A DNA stretch of 64,000 bases from Oceanibacterium hippocampi (lineage in GTDB: Bacteria > Pseudomonadota > Alphaproteobacteria > Sneathiellales > Sneathiellaceae). Of this stretch, positions 38,573 to 47,668 are shown piece by piece. Where the stretch lies: the NCBI RefSeq assembly GCF_900172325.1, contig NZ_FWFR01000001.1, forward strand, positions 372,001-436,000, in the 5' to 3' direction. Numbering within the stretch: position 1 is the first letter of the stretch; each line of letters begins with the position of its first letter. A program made the translations under genes and the position numbers. Under the pieces are notes generated by a model. It was not told the DNA's origin and made no database searches. It was given only the letters and a program-made list of their open reading frames with translations.

Positions 38573-39484
38573 TCAGTCGCCGCCCGGCAGCGGACGCCGC
38601 GACCGGAGGAGGCGGAACACGCGGCCATCGACCGTCGCGATCCCGCCGATCACCAGCACCATGCCGAGATAGCTCTCCGGACCCGGCCGCTCGCCGATCA
38701 GGATGGCGGCGATGATCAGCGCGCTGACCGGTATCAGCAGGGTGACGAGCAGCGCGTTGGTCGCCCCCGTCCGGCCCAGAAGATGGAAATAGATCAGGTA
38801 GCCGACGCTGGTCGAGACCAGCGCCAGCACCAGCATGGCGCCGATCACGTCGGGCCCCGGGGCAAGCCGCCACGGCGCCTCGAAGGCGAGTGCCAGGGGC
38901 AGCGCGAGCAAGGCCGTCATGCCGAGTTGGCCGCCGGCCACGACCACCGGCTTGATGCCGCGAAAGCGGCGCGCGTAGATCGCCGCGAAGGCATAGGTGA
39001 GGGCTCCGCCGAGCACGGCGAACTCGCCGATCAGCTTCGGGCCGAGCTCGAAGCTCGGGCCGCCGCCGACCAGCACCGCGACGCCACAGATCCCGAGCGA
39101 GACGCCGGCGATCCGGTTCGCCGTCAGTCGTTCGCCGGTCGCGAACAGCGGCGCCAGGAAGACGCTGAAAAGCGGCGCCATCCCGTTCAGGATAGCCGCC
39201 GTTCCGGCCTCGATGCTCTGCTGGCCGAAGACGATCAGGGTATGCGGCAGAAGTCCGTTCAGGAAGCCCATGACGAGGAAGGCCGGCCAGTGGGCGCGCA
39301 GCGCTGCCCGCCCGTCCCGCCCGAGCATGAGCAACAGCGGCAACACGGCAATGCCCGAGCGCAGCATCACGGTGGTGAAGACCGGCAACTCGGTGACGAC
39401 GATGCCGGTGAACACGAAAGCCCCGCCCCAGAGGACGGAAAGCGTGACGAGCAACACCCAGTCGCGGGGTGACGGCGGTTCCAT
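38573..39484 (-). CDS. DMT-superfamily (EamA) exporter
   Basis: A 303-residue membrane protein with ten predicted helices in two EamA repeats (LSVLWGGAFVFTGIVV, LGRDGRAALRAHWPAFLVMGFLN in part, SVFLAPLFATGERLT, GATNALLVTLLIPVSA). Such proteins usually export metabolites or amino acids; the specific role is unknown. Convergent with dapB. Confidence 0.75.
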   Translation of the reverse strand: MEPPSPRDWVLLVTLSVLWGGAFVFTGIVVTELPVFTTVMLRSGIAVLPLLLMLGRDGRAALRAHWPAFLVMGFLNGLLPHTLIVFGQQSIEAGTAAILNGMAPLFSVFLAPLFATGERLTANRIAGVSLGICGVAVLVGGGPSFELGPKLIGEFAVLGGALTYAFAAIYARRFRGIKPVVVAGGQLGMTALLALPLALAFEAPWRLAPGPDVIGAMLVLALVSTSVGYLIYFHLLGRTGATNALLVTLLIPVSALIIAAILIGERPGPESYLGMVLVIGGIATVDGRVFRLLRSRRPLPGGD

Positions 39485-39583
39485 GATGACCCTTCTCGCG
39501 TGGCGGGAATGGCCACGTTAGGCGGCAGGCGGAAGGCCCGCTATCCGAAATCCGGCGGCAAACCGGACGTCCGAGACGCGACG

Positions 39584-40090
39584 TCAGACCGCCGGCGCCC
39601 GAAGCCTGTCGAGAGCACCGCGAAGGGCCGCCGTCAGTTCCTGCCGCTCGTCCCGCGTCAGGAAGCGGCCGACCGAGACCGATCGCCCGTGGCTCGTCAG
39701 AACCAACATGCCGGGTCCGGTCTCCGGCTCCTCGAGGTCAAGCCGCAGCCAGTTCGGCTGGAAGCGGCATTCCTCGAACCGGCCATGCCGGTCGACGCGG
39801 CGGACGATCAGCGCATCATCCTGCAGCCGGATCGCCTCGAAGGCCCGTGCGTCGCGATAGCTGAACCGGAAGGCCAGGTAGATCAGCAGCACGTCGAGAC
39901 CGAAGAAACCGAAGATCGGCCAGGCCCCGATGAGAAAGAAGAACAGCCCCGCCGCGAAGCTGATGCCGGCAATGGCGATCATCAGGATGGCGAAGCCGTG
40001 CGGCCCGAGCGAACGATGCGGCCGCAGCACCGCATCGAAATGCAGGGCCGGCTCCCGACCGTTCGACGTCGTCTCCGGTGCGTCTGTCAT
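39584..40090 (-). CDS. DUF2244 family membrane protein
   Basis: A 168-residue protein of the alphaproteobacterial DUF2244 family. It has two membrane segments at about 35-80 (GPHGFAILMIAIAGISFAAG, GAWPIFGFFGLDVLLIYLAF) and a cytoplasmic C-terminal domain (FRFSYRDARAFEAIRLQDDALIVRRVDRHGR in segments). Family function is unknown. The ATG at 40090 is chosen over an upstream ATG that would overlap the nth control region. Divergent from nth, as commonly seen. Confidence 0.75.
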   Translation of the reverse strand: MTDAPETTSNGREPALHFDAVLRPHRSLGPHGFAILMIAIAGISFAAGLFFFLIGAWPIFGFFGLDVLLIYLAFRFSYRDARAFEAIRLQDDALIVRRVDRHGRFEECRFQPNWLRLDLEEPETGPGMLVLTSHGRSVSVGRFLTRDERQELTAALRGALDRLRAPAV

Positions 40091-40173
40091 GAACCAGAGA
40101 ATAGGACGGGCCCCGTGCATCGGCAAATTTTTGCGTGGCCCGCCCGACCGGCCGCGCCTATAAAATCCGGCTC

Positions 40174-40809
40174 ATGAAAAAGGCCGAGATCGAAGAATTC
40201 TTCACCCGACTGGAGGCGCGAGATCCGTCGCCGAAGGGCGAGCTCAACTATACCAACCCGTTCACCCTGCTCGTCGCCGTCGTGCTCTCGGCGCAGGCCA
40301 CCGATATCGGCGTCAACAAGGCCACCGGGGCGCTCTTCCGCGAGGTCTCGACGCCGGCTGAGATGCTGGCGCTCGGCGAGGCCGGACTGAAGCAGCATAT
40401 CCGCACCATCGGGCTGTTCAATTCGAAGGCGAAGAACGTCATCGCGCTCTCCGAACTGCTGATCGCCGAGCATGGCGGCGAGGTTCCCACCGATCGCGAC
40501 GCCCTGGTGAAACTGCCGGGCGTTGGGCGGAAGACAGCGAATGTCGTGATGAACATTGCTTTCGGCGCCCCGACGATCGCCGTCGATACCCACCTGTTCC
40601 GGGTCTCGAACCGAACCGGAATGGCGCCGGGAAAAACCCCGATCGAGGTCGAGCGCAAGCTCGAGAAGCGGATTCCGAAGAAGTTCCTCCTGCACGCCCA
40701 TCACTGGCTGATCCTGCACGGGCGCTATGTCTGCAAGGCGCGGAAACCCGATTGTCCGGCCTGCGTGGTCAGCGACCTCTGCCGTTACAAGGCCAAGACC
40801 ACCGTCTGA
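40174..40809 (+). CDS. nth: Endonuclease III
   Basis: A 211-residue base-excision glycosylase/AP lyase for oxidised pyrimidines. The helix-hairpin-helix LPGVGRKTANVV includes the catalytic Lys, VDTHLFRVSNR the catalytic Asp, and the C-terminal CKARKPDCPACVVSDLC the [4Fe-4S] cluster (C-x6-C-x2-C-x5-C). Full length. A TATAAAAT stretch ends 10 bp before the ATG. Confidence 0.94.
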   Translation: MKKAEIEEFFTRLEARDPSPKGELNYTNPFTLLVAVVLSAQATDIGVNKATGALFREVSTPAEMLALGEAGLKQHIRTIGLFNSKAKNVIALSELLIAEHGGEVPTDRDALVKLPGVGRKTANVVMNIAFGAPTIAVDTHLFRVSNRTGMAPGKTPIEVERKLEKRIPKKFLLHAHHWLILHGRYVCKARKPDCPACVVSDLCRYKAKTTV

Positions 40810-40825
40810 TCGGAGACCTTCCGGC

Positions 40826-41359
40826 TTAGCTGTCGGCCGGGCGCGTCCGGCCATCGGCCAGGGCCTGCAGGCAGCTGTCGAAATCGGGTGAGGGGGCGCC
40901 CTCGCGCGGCGAGGCGGTTTCCGCGCGGACGATGCGCTTCTGCCCCGCTTCCCCGTTCACGAACAGGAACAGGACGCAGCCGGAAAGCCGGTATTGCCAC
41001 AGCTCGGCGGCCTCTTCGACGCGGCGGAACGACGGTGCGCCGAGCCAGTCCTCGACGGCGCCCGGTCCCATGGCGACTAGATCCGCCGGCGTATAGGGTT
41101 CGTGATGGACGGGCGCCGGCTTCTCCGGATCGGGCCGGGCCGGTGCCTCGGGGCGGGACGCCACTTCCGGCGCCGCCCTGTCGGTTTCGGCCGTGACCGG
41201 CGCCGCCTCGACGACCGGTTCGGGCGCCGGGTCGCTCGTCGCCGGTCGATCGACCGGCGCCGGCGACTGGCAGCCGACGAGGAGCGAGGTCGCGATAACC
41301 GCCGCGATCGGACCGCCCGTCTGGCGGCGCGCGGCCGGTCGCCTCGCCCCTGTCGCCAT
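40826..41359 (-). CDS. Putative lipoprotein of unknown function
   Basis: A 177-residue protein with a lipobox LVGC (Cys near residue 30) after a basic N-terminus, a Pro/Ala/Glu-rich linker of about 50 residues, and a compact C-terminal domain (PYTPADLVAMGPGAVEDWLGAP, WQYRLSGCVLFLFVNG). The last part recalls the BamE/SmpA fold, suggesting an envelope role, but I cannot assign it to a characterised family. It is 2 bp from the bactofilin gene on the same strand, probably in its operon. Confidence 0.6.
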   Translation of the reverse strand: MATGARRPAARRQTGGPIAAVIATSLLVGCQSPAPVDRPATSDPAPEPVVEAAPVTAETDRAAPEVASRPEAPARPDPEKPAPVHHEPYTPADLVAMGPGAVEDWLGAPSFRRVEEAAELWQYRLSGCVLFLFVNGEAGQKRIVRAETASPREGAPSPDFDSCLQALADGRTRPADS

Positions 41360-41361
41360 CC

Positions 41362-42000
41362 CTACTCGGCCGCGGCGAGGCTCGATGCCTCACCCTTCCC
41401 GACGGAATCCCCCGCCGAGCCGGCGGCAACGGTTTCGGTATTCGGTTCCATCGTGCCGGCGACCTGGCCACCGGCCTGGATCTCGAGCTCGCCATAACGG
41501 ATCGTCCCGCTCACCCGACCCTTGGCACGGATGGTGAGCTTGCCGCCGACCGAGAGATCGCCTTCGAACTTGCCGTCGATCTCCGCCATATCCACGACCG
41601 CCGAGCCGGTGAACAGGCCACCGTCGCGGATCTCGAGCTGGCGGGCGCCCTTGATGTTGGCCTCGATCCGGCCTTCGACGACCAGCCGTTCGCAGGCATG
41701 GATCTCGCCGTTCAGCTGGATGTCGCGGCCGACCACGAGGGTCTTCGGCTCGGCCGGTCCTTCGTTCCCCGCCTTGCCGGCGACGCCCGGCGCGAGCGGC
41801 TTCTTGAAGCCCGGGATGTCGGGGTGAACGTTGCTCTTGAGCGGGCTCGTCATGAGGCCCGTCGGCATCGCCGGAATGTCGTCATCGCTTGCCTTCAGGA
41901 GCCTGGCCGAGCGGTCTGCGACATTGCCGTCCCGGTTGCCCAGGATGGTCGCGCCGTTCGGCAGTTTGTCAGTCTCGAATTCGCGTTTGCGCCCAAACAT
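41362..42000 (-). CDS. Bactofilin (polymer-forming cytoskeletal protein)
   Basis: A 212-residue protein. The central bactofilin domain is a right-handed beta-helix with regular hydrophobic repeats: TLVVGRDIQLNGEIHACERLVVEG, ANIKGARQLEIRDGGLFTGSAVVDMAEIDG (in segments), FEGDLSVGGKLTIRAKGRVSG and so on. Long disordered N-terminal and Ala/Ser-rich C-terminal tails flank it. Bactofilins self-assemble at the membrane to organise cell-wall enzymes. Start ATG 42000 has GGGGAC upstream; an in-frame ATG at 42030 is less likely. Confidence 0.85.
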   Translation of the reverse strand: MFGRKREFETDKLPNGATILGNRDGNVADRSARLLKASDDDIPAMPTGLMTSPLKSNVHPDIPGFKKPLAPGVAGKAGNEGPAEPKTLVVGRDIQLNGEIHACERLVVEGRIEANIKGARQLEIRDGGLFTGSAVVDMAEIDGKFEGDLSVGGKLTIRAKGRVSGTIRYGELEIQAGGQVAGTMEPNTETVAAGSAGDSVGKGEASSLAAAE

Positions 42001-42052
42001 GGTTGCTGTCCCCAGTTGTTGCTGTGTCACCAGAGACGACCGCTATTCCGTG

Positions 42053-42745
42053 TCAGAGCGGTCGGACCGCCGTCCCGGCGCGTTCACGCATCGTCATGAA
42101 CAGATGCACCATCGTTGCCGTGGCAATGATGGGCGCCAGGAGGTTGACCAGCGGCACCGTCAGCAGAAAGGCGATCGCCATCCCGGTCAGGAATACCGAA
42201 GTTTGGTTAGCCTTTCGTAAATGACGCACATCTTCGGCCGCCATGTGCCGCCAGCCGACAAGCTCGAAGTATTCGCGGCCAATCAGATAGCCGTTCAGGA
42301 CGTAGAACAGGATGATGTTGATGCCGGGCAGCAGATAGAGCGGCAACGCCAGGATATTCGCCAGGATCACCAGTCCGGTGAACTTGAGGCCGAGGATCAG
42401 CGCCGGCCCGAAATCGAGCGGCTTGCCGGGCGGCGCGGACGGATAATGCTTGCGCTCCACCGCCTCGGCGATGTCGTCGAGGAAGAGCGAGATCGCCAGG
42501 CTCGCGATCGCCGGGAAGAGGAAGATCGTCGCGATCACGAAGCCGAGCGCGCTCACCGCCTCGACGATCCAGTTGAGCCAGCCGGTCTCGAATTCCGGCA
42601 GCGCGGCAATCCCCCAGGCCGAGCCGACAGCAAGCAGGATCAGGACCAGGAGGGTCAGGCCGAGCGATTTCAGCAACACCGACCGGAAGGCGGGATCGCT
42701 GATCTGGGCGATGGCGCGGGAGAAGGCGGAGAACAAGCGGAACAC
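42053..42745 (-). CDS. EI24/CysZ-like integral membrane protein
   Basis: A 230-residue protein of the EI24 domain family with four to six hydrophobic helices (LLKSLGLTLLVLILLAVGSAW, IATIFLFPAIASLAISLFLDD and others, given in part). YLIGREYFELVGWRHM is the usual signature. CysZ transports sulfate in enterics, but alphaproteobacterial members have no proven substrate and there are no sulfate genes nearby. The start codon is GTG with a weak ribosome-binding site. Confidence 0.72.
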   Translation of the reverse strand: MFRLFSAFSRAIAQISDPAFRSVLLKSLGLTLLVLILLAVGSAWGIAALPEFETGWLNWIVEAVSALGFVIATIFLFPAIASLAISLFLDDIAEAVERKHYPSAPPGKPLDFGPALILGLKFTGLVILANILALPLYLLPGINIILFYVLNGYLIGREYFELVGWRHMAAEDVRHLRKANQTSVFLTGMAIAFLLTVPLVNLLAPIIATATMVHLFMTMRERAGTAVRPL

Positions 42746-42843
42746 CTTTCAGAACGGTCGGCCGCGGCGCCGGATGCGGCCGCGTCGGAGCCGGCCGTTC
42801 CGATCGGCATCGTCGCCGCCGATCGGAACGGACCCGGCCAGAT

Positions 42844-44268
42844 TTAGGGTGTCCCGGCGCGCGGATCAATCGGAAGGGCGTCCGCGAGCCCGCATTCGGC
42901 CTCGAAAAGCGCGGCCGCCGACAGCAGCGCCGCCTCGCCGCGCAACGGCGCCAGGATCTGCAGGCCGACCGGACGACCGTCCCGGGTCATGCCACAGGGA
43001 ACCGAGATGCAGGGACAGGCGGTGACGGTGAGCGCGAAGGTCATGATCAGCCAACCCGCGTAATTGTCGAAGCGATGGCCTTCGATCTCGTCGAGGTACC
43101 GGATCCGGTGATCGAAGGGCGGGGTGGCGACGGTCGGGCAGAGCAGCAGGTCGTAATCGCGGAAGAAGGCGGCCGTTCGGGCATAGATCGCACCGCGCAG
43201 GGCCTCGGCCCGGCCGATGTCGGCGGCGCCGAGCGCGAGACCCGCCTCGATGTTCCAGATCACCTCGGGCTTCATCTTGTCGCGATGTTCGGCGAGCAAC
43301 GGCCCTTTCGACGCGGCGAAGCTCACCGCCCGGAGAATGTCGAAGCATTCGACGACATTCGACAGGTCCGGCCCGGCCTCCTCGACGGCAATCCCGAGAC
43401 CGGCGAAACGGCGGGCCGCGGCGGCGCAGATTTCGGCGACCTCCGGGTCGATCGGGCTGATGCCCAGATCGGGGCTGTAGGCGACCCGCCTCGGTGCGAC
43501 CGGCCGCTCGACCGCCTCGATGAAGGGGCGCTCGGGCGCCGGCAGCGAGATCGGATCCTCGGGATGCCAGCCGACCATCGCATCGAACATGAGCGCCACG
43601 TCGCCGACGTTCCGCGCCATCGGCCCGTCGACCGCCAGGGTGCCGAAACAGAACGGCGTCGGCCCGCTCGCCACCCGGCCGGGTGACGGCCTGAGCCCGA
43701 CCGTGCCGGTGAAACTTGCCGGGATCCGGAGACTGCCGCCCATGTCGCTGCCGCTCGCCAGCCAGACCTGGCCGGCGGCGAGCGCGCTGGCCGCCCCGCC
43801 CGACGACCCGCCGGGCGTGAGCGCCGTGTTCCACGGATTGGTGGTAGTGCCGAAAACCTCGTTGAAGGTCTGGGCGCCGGCGCCGAATTCCGGCGTGTTG
43901 GACTTGGCGACGACGACAGCGCCGTTCGCCTCGAGCTGCTCGACGAGAATGTCCGATCGTTCCGGCACCAGATCGGCGTAAATCGGCGAGCCCATCGTCA
44001 TGCGGACGCCGGCGACCGGGTTGAGATCCTTGATCGCCACCGGCAGGCCATGCAGGAACCCCGGCGGACGCTCGGACGGAGGCGTCTTCATCAGCGCCTT
44101 CGCCTTGTCCCGCGCGCGGTCGAAACAGCGCGTCGGCAACGCGTTCAGCGCCGCGTCGGTTTCCGCGATCCGTCGCTCGGCGACGTCGATGAGCTCGAGC
44201 GGGCTGACCTCACCCCGCCCGAGGCGCGCGACGGCCTCACGCGCCGTCCATTTCACTCTCTCGTCCAT
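42844..44268 (-). CDS. Amidase signature family protein
   Basis: A 474-residue amidase. The catalytic triad is visible: Lys in LPVAIKDLNPVAG, the cis-Ser in TPGGSSGGAASALAAG, and the nucleophile Ser in GSDMGGSLRIPASFTGTVGL. Members hydrolyse diverse amides (acetamide, indoleacetamide, carbamates); the substrate is not deducible. The C-terminal part (ACPCISVPCGMTRDGRPVGLQI) is normal for the family. Divergent from the PfkB kinase gene, 139 bp between start codons. Confidence 0.83.
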   Translation of the reverse strand: MDERVKWTAREAVARLGRGEVSPLELIDVAERRIAETDAALNALPTRCFDRARDKAKALMKTPPSERPPGFLHGLPVAIKDLNPVAGVRMTMGSPIYADLVPERSDILVEQLEANGAVVVAKSNTPEFGAGAQTFNEVFGTTTNPWNTALTPGGSSGGAASALAAGQVWLASGSDMGGSLRIPASFTGTVGLRPSPGRVASGPTPFCFGTLAVDGPMARNVGDVALMFDAMVGWHPEDPISLPAPERPFIEAVERPVAPRRVAYSPDLGISPIDPEVAEICAAAARRFAGLGIAVEEAGPDLSNVVECFDILRAVSFAASKGPLLAEHRDKMKPEVIWNIEAGLALGAADIGRAEALRGAIYARTAAFFRDYDLLLCPTVATPPFDHRIRYLDEIEGHRFDNYAGWLIMTFALTVTACPCISVPCGMTRDGRPVGLQILAPLRGEAALLSAAALFEAECGLADALPIDPRAGTP

Positions 44269-44407
44269 GGGGGCGGAGTTTGGCGCAGCGCCGCGACTTT
44301 GTGAAGCTGGATCGGACGCGCTCTTGCCGCCTTGGAACGCGCTTCTATACTGCGCCGCGAGGCCGCCGGTGGCGGCCGTACGCCAGTGGAGGTTTGACGG
44401 GTAACCG

Positions 44408-45406
44408 ATGGGTAAAGCAGAACTCGATGTCGTGGGCATCGGCAACGCCATCGTCGATGTGATCGGCCAGGTGGACGACGCGTTCCTGGCGGAGCACGAC
44501 CTCCCCAAGGGCGCCATGATCCTGATCGACGAGCCGCGCGCCAACGCGCTCTACAGCCTGATGGGCCCGGCGGTCGAGATATCCGGCGGATCGGCCGGCA
44601 ACACCATTGCCGGGCTGGCCTCCCTCGGCGCCCGGGCAGCCTATATCGGCAAGGTCAAGAAGGACCAGCTCGGCCAGATATTCGCCCATGACATCCGCGC
44701 CGTCGGTGTGCGTTTCGAAACCGAAATGGCGACCGAGGGTCCGGCCACCGCGCGCTCCCTGATCCTCGTCACGCCGGACGCGCACCGGACCATGAACACC
44801 TTCCTCGGCGCCTGCGTCGATCTCGGGCCGGAGGATGTCGATCCGGCGCTGATCGCCAATGCCGCCGTGACCTATCTGGAGGGCTACCTGTTCGACCCGC
44901 CGCGCGCCAAGGCCGCCTTCCGCAAGGCGGTCGAGATCGCCCACGGGGCCGGGCGCCGGGTCTCGCTGTCGCTGTCCGATTCCTTCTGTGTCGAGCGTTA
45001 CCGGGACGAGTTCCGCGATTTCGTCGCAAACGGGGTCGACATCCTGTTCGCCAACGAGGCGGAGATCACCGCGCTCTACGAAACGACGAGCTTCGACGAG
45101 GCACTGCAGACGGTTCGTGACAAGTGCGAGATCGCCTGCCTGACGCGGTCGGAGCACGGCTCGGTCATCGTTGCCGGCGACGAGGTCCATGTGGTCGATC
45201 CCGAGCCGCTGGATACCGCCCTGGTCGATACCACCGGCGCCGGCGACCTCTATGCCGCCGGCTTCCTGCACGGCTTCACCGCCGGCCGCGACTTGCCGAC
45301 GGCGGGCCGAATCGCCAGCATCGCCGCCGCCGAGGTGATCGGCCATTACGGCGCGCGGCCGCGGGTTCCGCTTGTCGATCTCGTGGCCGACCGCCTCGGG
45401 GACTGA
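44408..45406 (+). CDS. PfkB-family carbohydrate kinase, adenosine kinase-like
   Basis: A 332-residue ribokinase-fold kinase. The N-terminal PfkB signature is GGSAGNTIAGLASLGARAAYIG, and the C-terminal DTTGAGDLYAAGFLHGFTAG holds the catalytic Asp and anion hole. It aligns with the alphaproteobacterial adenosine-kinase-like group (VVGIGNAIVDVIGQVDD). It may recycle nucleosides or phosphorylate a sugar. A hairpin follows, then an adenylate cyclase; the pairing may be fortuitous. Confidence 0.82.
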   Translation: MGKAELDVVGIGNAIVDVIGQVDDAFLAEHDLPKGAMILIDEPRANALYSLMGPAVEISGGSAGNTIAGLASLGARAAYIGKVKKDQLGQIFAHDIRAVGVRFETEMATEGPATARSLILVTPDAHRTMNTFLGACVDLGPEDVDPALIANAAVTYLEGYLFDPPRAKAAFRKAVEIAHGAGRRVSLSLSDSFCVERYRDEFRDFVANGVDILFANEAEITALYETTSFDEALQTVRDKCEIACLTRSEHGSVIVAGDEVHVVDPEPLDTALVDTTGAGDLYAAGFLHGFTAGRDLPTAGRIASIAAAEVIGHYGARPRVPLVDLVADRLGD

Positions 45407-45421
45407 AAGGCGGGCAGCCGG

Positions 45422-45453
45422 TCCGGGGGCCCCTCGGTTGCGGGGACCCCGGA
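45422..45453 (+). terminator. Hairpin after the PfkB kinase gene
   Basis: TCCGGGG (45422-45428) pairs with CCCCGGA (45447-45453), with an inner CCCC/GGGG stem separated by one mismatch. ATTGTGG follows. It probably terminates the kinase transcript before the cyclase gene. Confidence 0.5.
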
Positions 45454-45502
45454 ATTGTGGCTTGATGCCCGTCACCTGCGATCAGGCACGGCCGGAGAAC
45501 CG

Positions 45503-47266
45503 ATGGCCCTAATCGAGAAACTCAACGCATCGGTGCGCAGAATGCGTGCCGGCCGCGTAAGGCTCGTCAGCGGGCTCGTGCTGATGGTCTTCCTGGCCGG
45601 ACACCTGATCAACCATTCGCTGGGCCTGATCTCCTACCAGAGCATGGAAATCGGCCGCGAGGTCTTTCTCGCCGTCTGGCGGAACGGTCTCGGCACCACG
45701 GTGCTCATCCTGGCGCTGGTCCTGCATGGCGGGCTCGCCATCGCTGCCCAGCTTCGCCGCCATTCCTTCCGCCGCATCGCCCCCGGCGAAATGATCCAGA
45801 TCGTCCTCGGCATGGCGATCCTGCCGCTCGCGGCGCTGCATGTCGTGGGCACCCGCGGCTTGCACGAAGTCTTCGGCGTGAACGACACCTACGCCTATGT
45901 CCTGCTGTCGATCTGGCGCTTCTCGCCCTGGGACGGGCTGCAGCAGGCCATCCTGGTGATCGTCGCCTGGCTGCATGGCTGTCTCGGCATGCATTACTGG
46001 CTGCGCCTGAAGCCGGGCTACGGCGACTGGCTGCCCTATCTCTATGCCACAGCGCTGCTGCTGCCTGTGCTCGCCCTGCTCGGCTTCGTCTCGGGCGCAC
46101 GCGAGGTCAATGCCCTGTTCGAGGACCAGGCCTGGCGGGACGCGGCCTTCGCAACGTTCAATCTGTCCGAGGGCGCGGCGCCCTGGGCCTATGCCCTGGT
46201 CGGCAAGATCTATGTCGGCCTTGCCGTCGCGTTGGTCGTCATCGGCGGCGGCCGGGCCGCCTGGCTGCTGCTGCATGGCCGGCAGCAGCGTGTCACCATC
46301 ACCTATCCGGACGGCCAGCGTACGGTCGTCTCGCCCGGGACCTCGATCCTGGAAGCGAGCCGGAACGCCGGCATACCGCATGCCTCGGTCTGCGGCGGAC
46401 GCGGGCGCTGTTCGACCTGCCGCGTCCGGGTCATGGCCGGGCTCGACGATCTCGACCCGCCGAGCGAGGCCGAGCAGCTCGTGCTGGCACGTGTCGGCAT
46501 GCCGGAAGGGGTCCGGCTCGCCTGCCAGACGCGGCCGCTCAAGAACATCTCGGTGCTGCCGATGCTGCCGGCCCGGGTTCAGCCGCGCGAGGGTTACAAG
46601 CGGCCGGCGTACCTGCAGGGCACGGAACGGGAAATCGCCATTCTCTTCGCCGATCTCCGTTCCTTCACCAAGTTCTCGCAAAGCAAGCTGCCCTATGACG
46701 TGGTTTTCGTCGTCAACCAGTATTTCCGCTACATGGGGCAGGCGATCGAGGAATCCGGCGGACATCTTGACAAGTTCATCGGCGACGGCGTGATGGCCCT
46801 GTTCGGCCTCACGACGACGAGCCGCCGGGGCGCCCAGGATGCGTTGCGCGCCGCGCAGGCGATGGCGAAGGCGCTGACCGAGATGAACGAAACCCTGGCG
46901 CACGATCTGGACGAACCGTTCCGCATCGGTATCGGCATACACATCGGCCCGGCAGTGATCGGCGAGATGGGCTATGCCAAGGCGGTTTCGGTGACGGCGA
47001 TCGGCGATGCGGTCAATACCGCGAGCCGGCTGGAAACGCTCAACAAGGAATATGGCAGCCAGCTGGTCTTCTCCGAGGAAGTCGCGCAGGCCGCCGGCCT
47101 GCCGACTGCCGGTCTGCGAACCGAGCAGGTGACGGTGCGCGGACGGGACGAGGCGCTGACCATCTATGTCGTCGAGGACGCGACGACGATGCCCGAGATC
47201 GTCGAACGGAAGAAGATGAAGAAGAAAATCCTGATCAAACCGGCCTCGACGCCGTCGCCGACCTGA
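45503..47266 (+). CDS. Membrane redox-type adenylate cyclase: b-heme-like anchor, 2Fe-2S domain, class III cyclase
   Basis: A 587-residue three-part receptor. Residues 20-260 form about six membrane helices resembling the succinate-dehydrogenase cytochrome b anchor, with His 34/38, 75, 113 and 158/164 as possible heme ligands. Residues 262-350 are a plant-type ferredoxin with Cys 297, 303, 306 and 341. Residues 375-560 are a class III cyclase: metal Asp 384 (FADLRSFT) and Asp 428, adenine-recognising Lys 424 and Thr 498, Asn 505 and Arg 509. Sinorhizobium CyaC, with a diheme anchor, is a known parallel. It probably reports quinone-pool or redox state by cAMP. The Lys/Thr pair indicates ATP. 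Confidence 0.83.
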   Translation: MALIEKLNASVRRMRAGRVRLVSGLVLMVFLAGHLINHSLGLISYQSMEIGREVFLAVWRNGLGTTVLILALVLHGGLAIAAQLRRHSFRRIAPGEMIQIVLGMAILPLAALHVVGTRGLHEVFGVNDTYAYVLLSIWRFSPWDGLQQAILVIVAWLHGCLGMHYWLRLKPGYGDWLPYLYATALLLPVLALLGFVSGAREVNALFEDQAWRDAAFATFNLSEGAAPWAYALVGKIYVGLAVALVVIGGGRAAWLLLHGRQQRVTITYPDGQRTVVSPGTSILEASRNAGIPHASVCGGRGRCSTCRVRVMAGLDDLDPPSEAEQLVLARVGMPEGVRLACQTRPLKNISVLPMLPARVQPREGYKRPAYLQGTEREIAILFADLRSFTKFSQSKLPYDVVFVVNQYFRYMGQAIEESGGHLDKFIGDGVMALFGLTTTSRRGAQDALRAAQAMAKALTEMNETLAHDLDEPFRIGIGIHIGPAVIGEMGYAKAVSVTAIGDAVNTASRLETLNKEYGSQLVFSEEVAQAAGLPTAGLRTEQVTVRGRDEALTIYVVEDATTMPEIVERKKMKKKILIKPASTPSPT

Positions 47267-47282
47267 GGAAACCGCCGATCGT

Positions 47283-47660
47283 TCAGTCGGTCTTCAGGCC
47301 GCGGGCCATCCGGCCCTCCGCCATCTTCCGGCCGCCGAAAATGTGAACGTGGTAATGCGGCACGATCTGCCCGGCGAAGGCGCCGTTGTTGGTCACCAGG
47401 CGAAAGCCCTGCTCGACCACGCCAAGCTGGCGCGCGACCGTGCCGATGGCACGGGTGAAGCCGAGCTGCTCCTCGGCGCTCGCATTGTGGGCGAAATCGT
47501 CAAAATCCACGTAGGCGCCCTTCGGCACCACAAGGACATGCACCGGCGCCTGCGGATTGATGTCGTGGAAGGCGAGCGCGTGATCGTCCTCGTACACCTT
47601 GTTGCAGGGCAGTTCGCCGCGCAGGATCCGGGCGAAGATGTTGTTCTCGTCGTATGCCAT
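47283..47660 (-). CDS. HIT family hydrolase (HinT-like)
   Basis: A 125-residue protein with the histidine triad PHYHVHIFGG near the C-terminus and the family opening NNIFARILRGELPCNKVYEDD. HinT proteins hydrolyse phosphoramidates and acyl-adenylates. It lies 8 bp after the hisE stop on the same strand and is probably co-transcribed with the his genes, as often in alphaproteobacteria. Confidence 0.88.
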   Translation of the reverse strand: MAYDENNIFARILRGELPCNKVYEDDHALAFHDINPQAPVHVLVVPKGAYVDFDDFAHNASAEEQLGFTRAIGTVARQLGVVEQGFRLVTNNGAFAGQIVPHYHVHIFGGRKMAEGRMARGLKTD

Positions 47661-47668
47661 GAGGCGCC

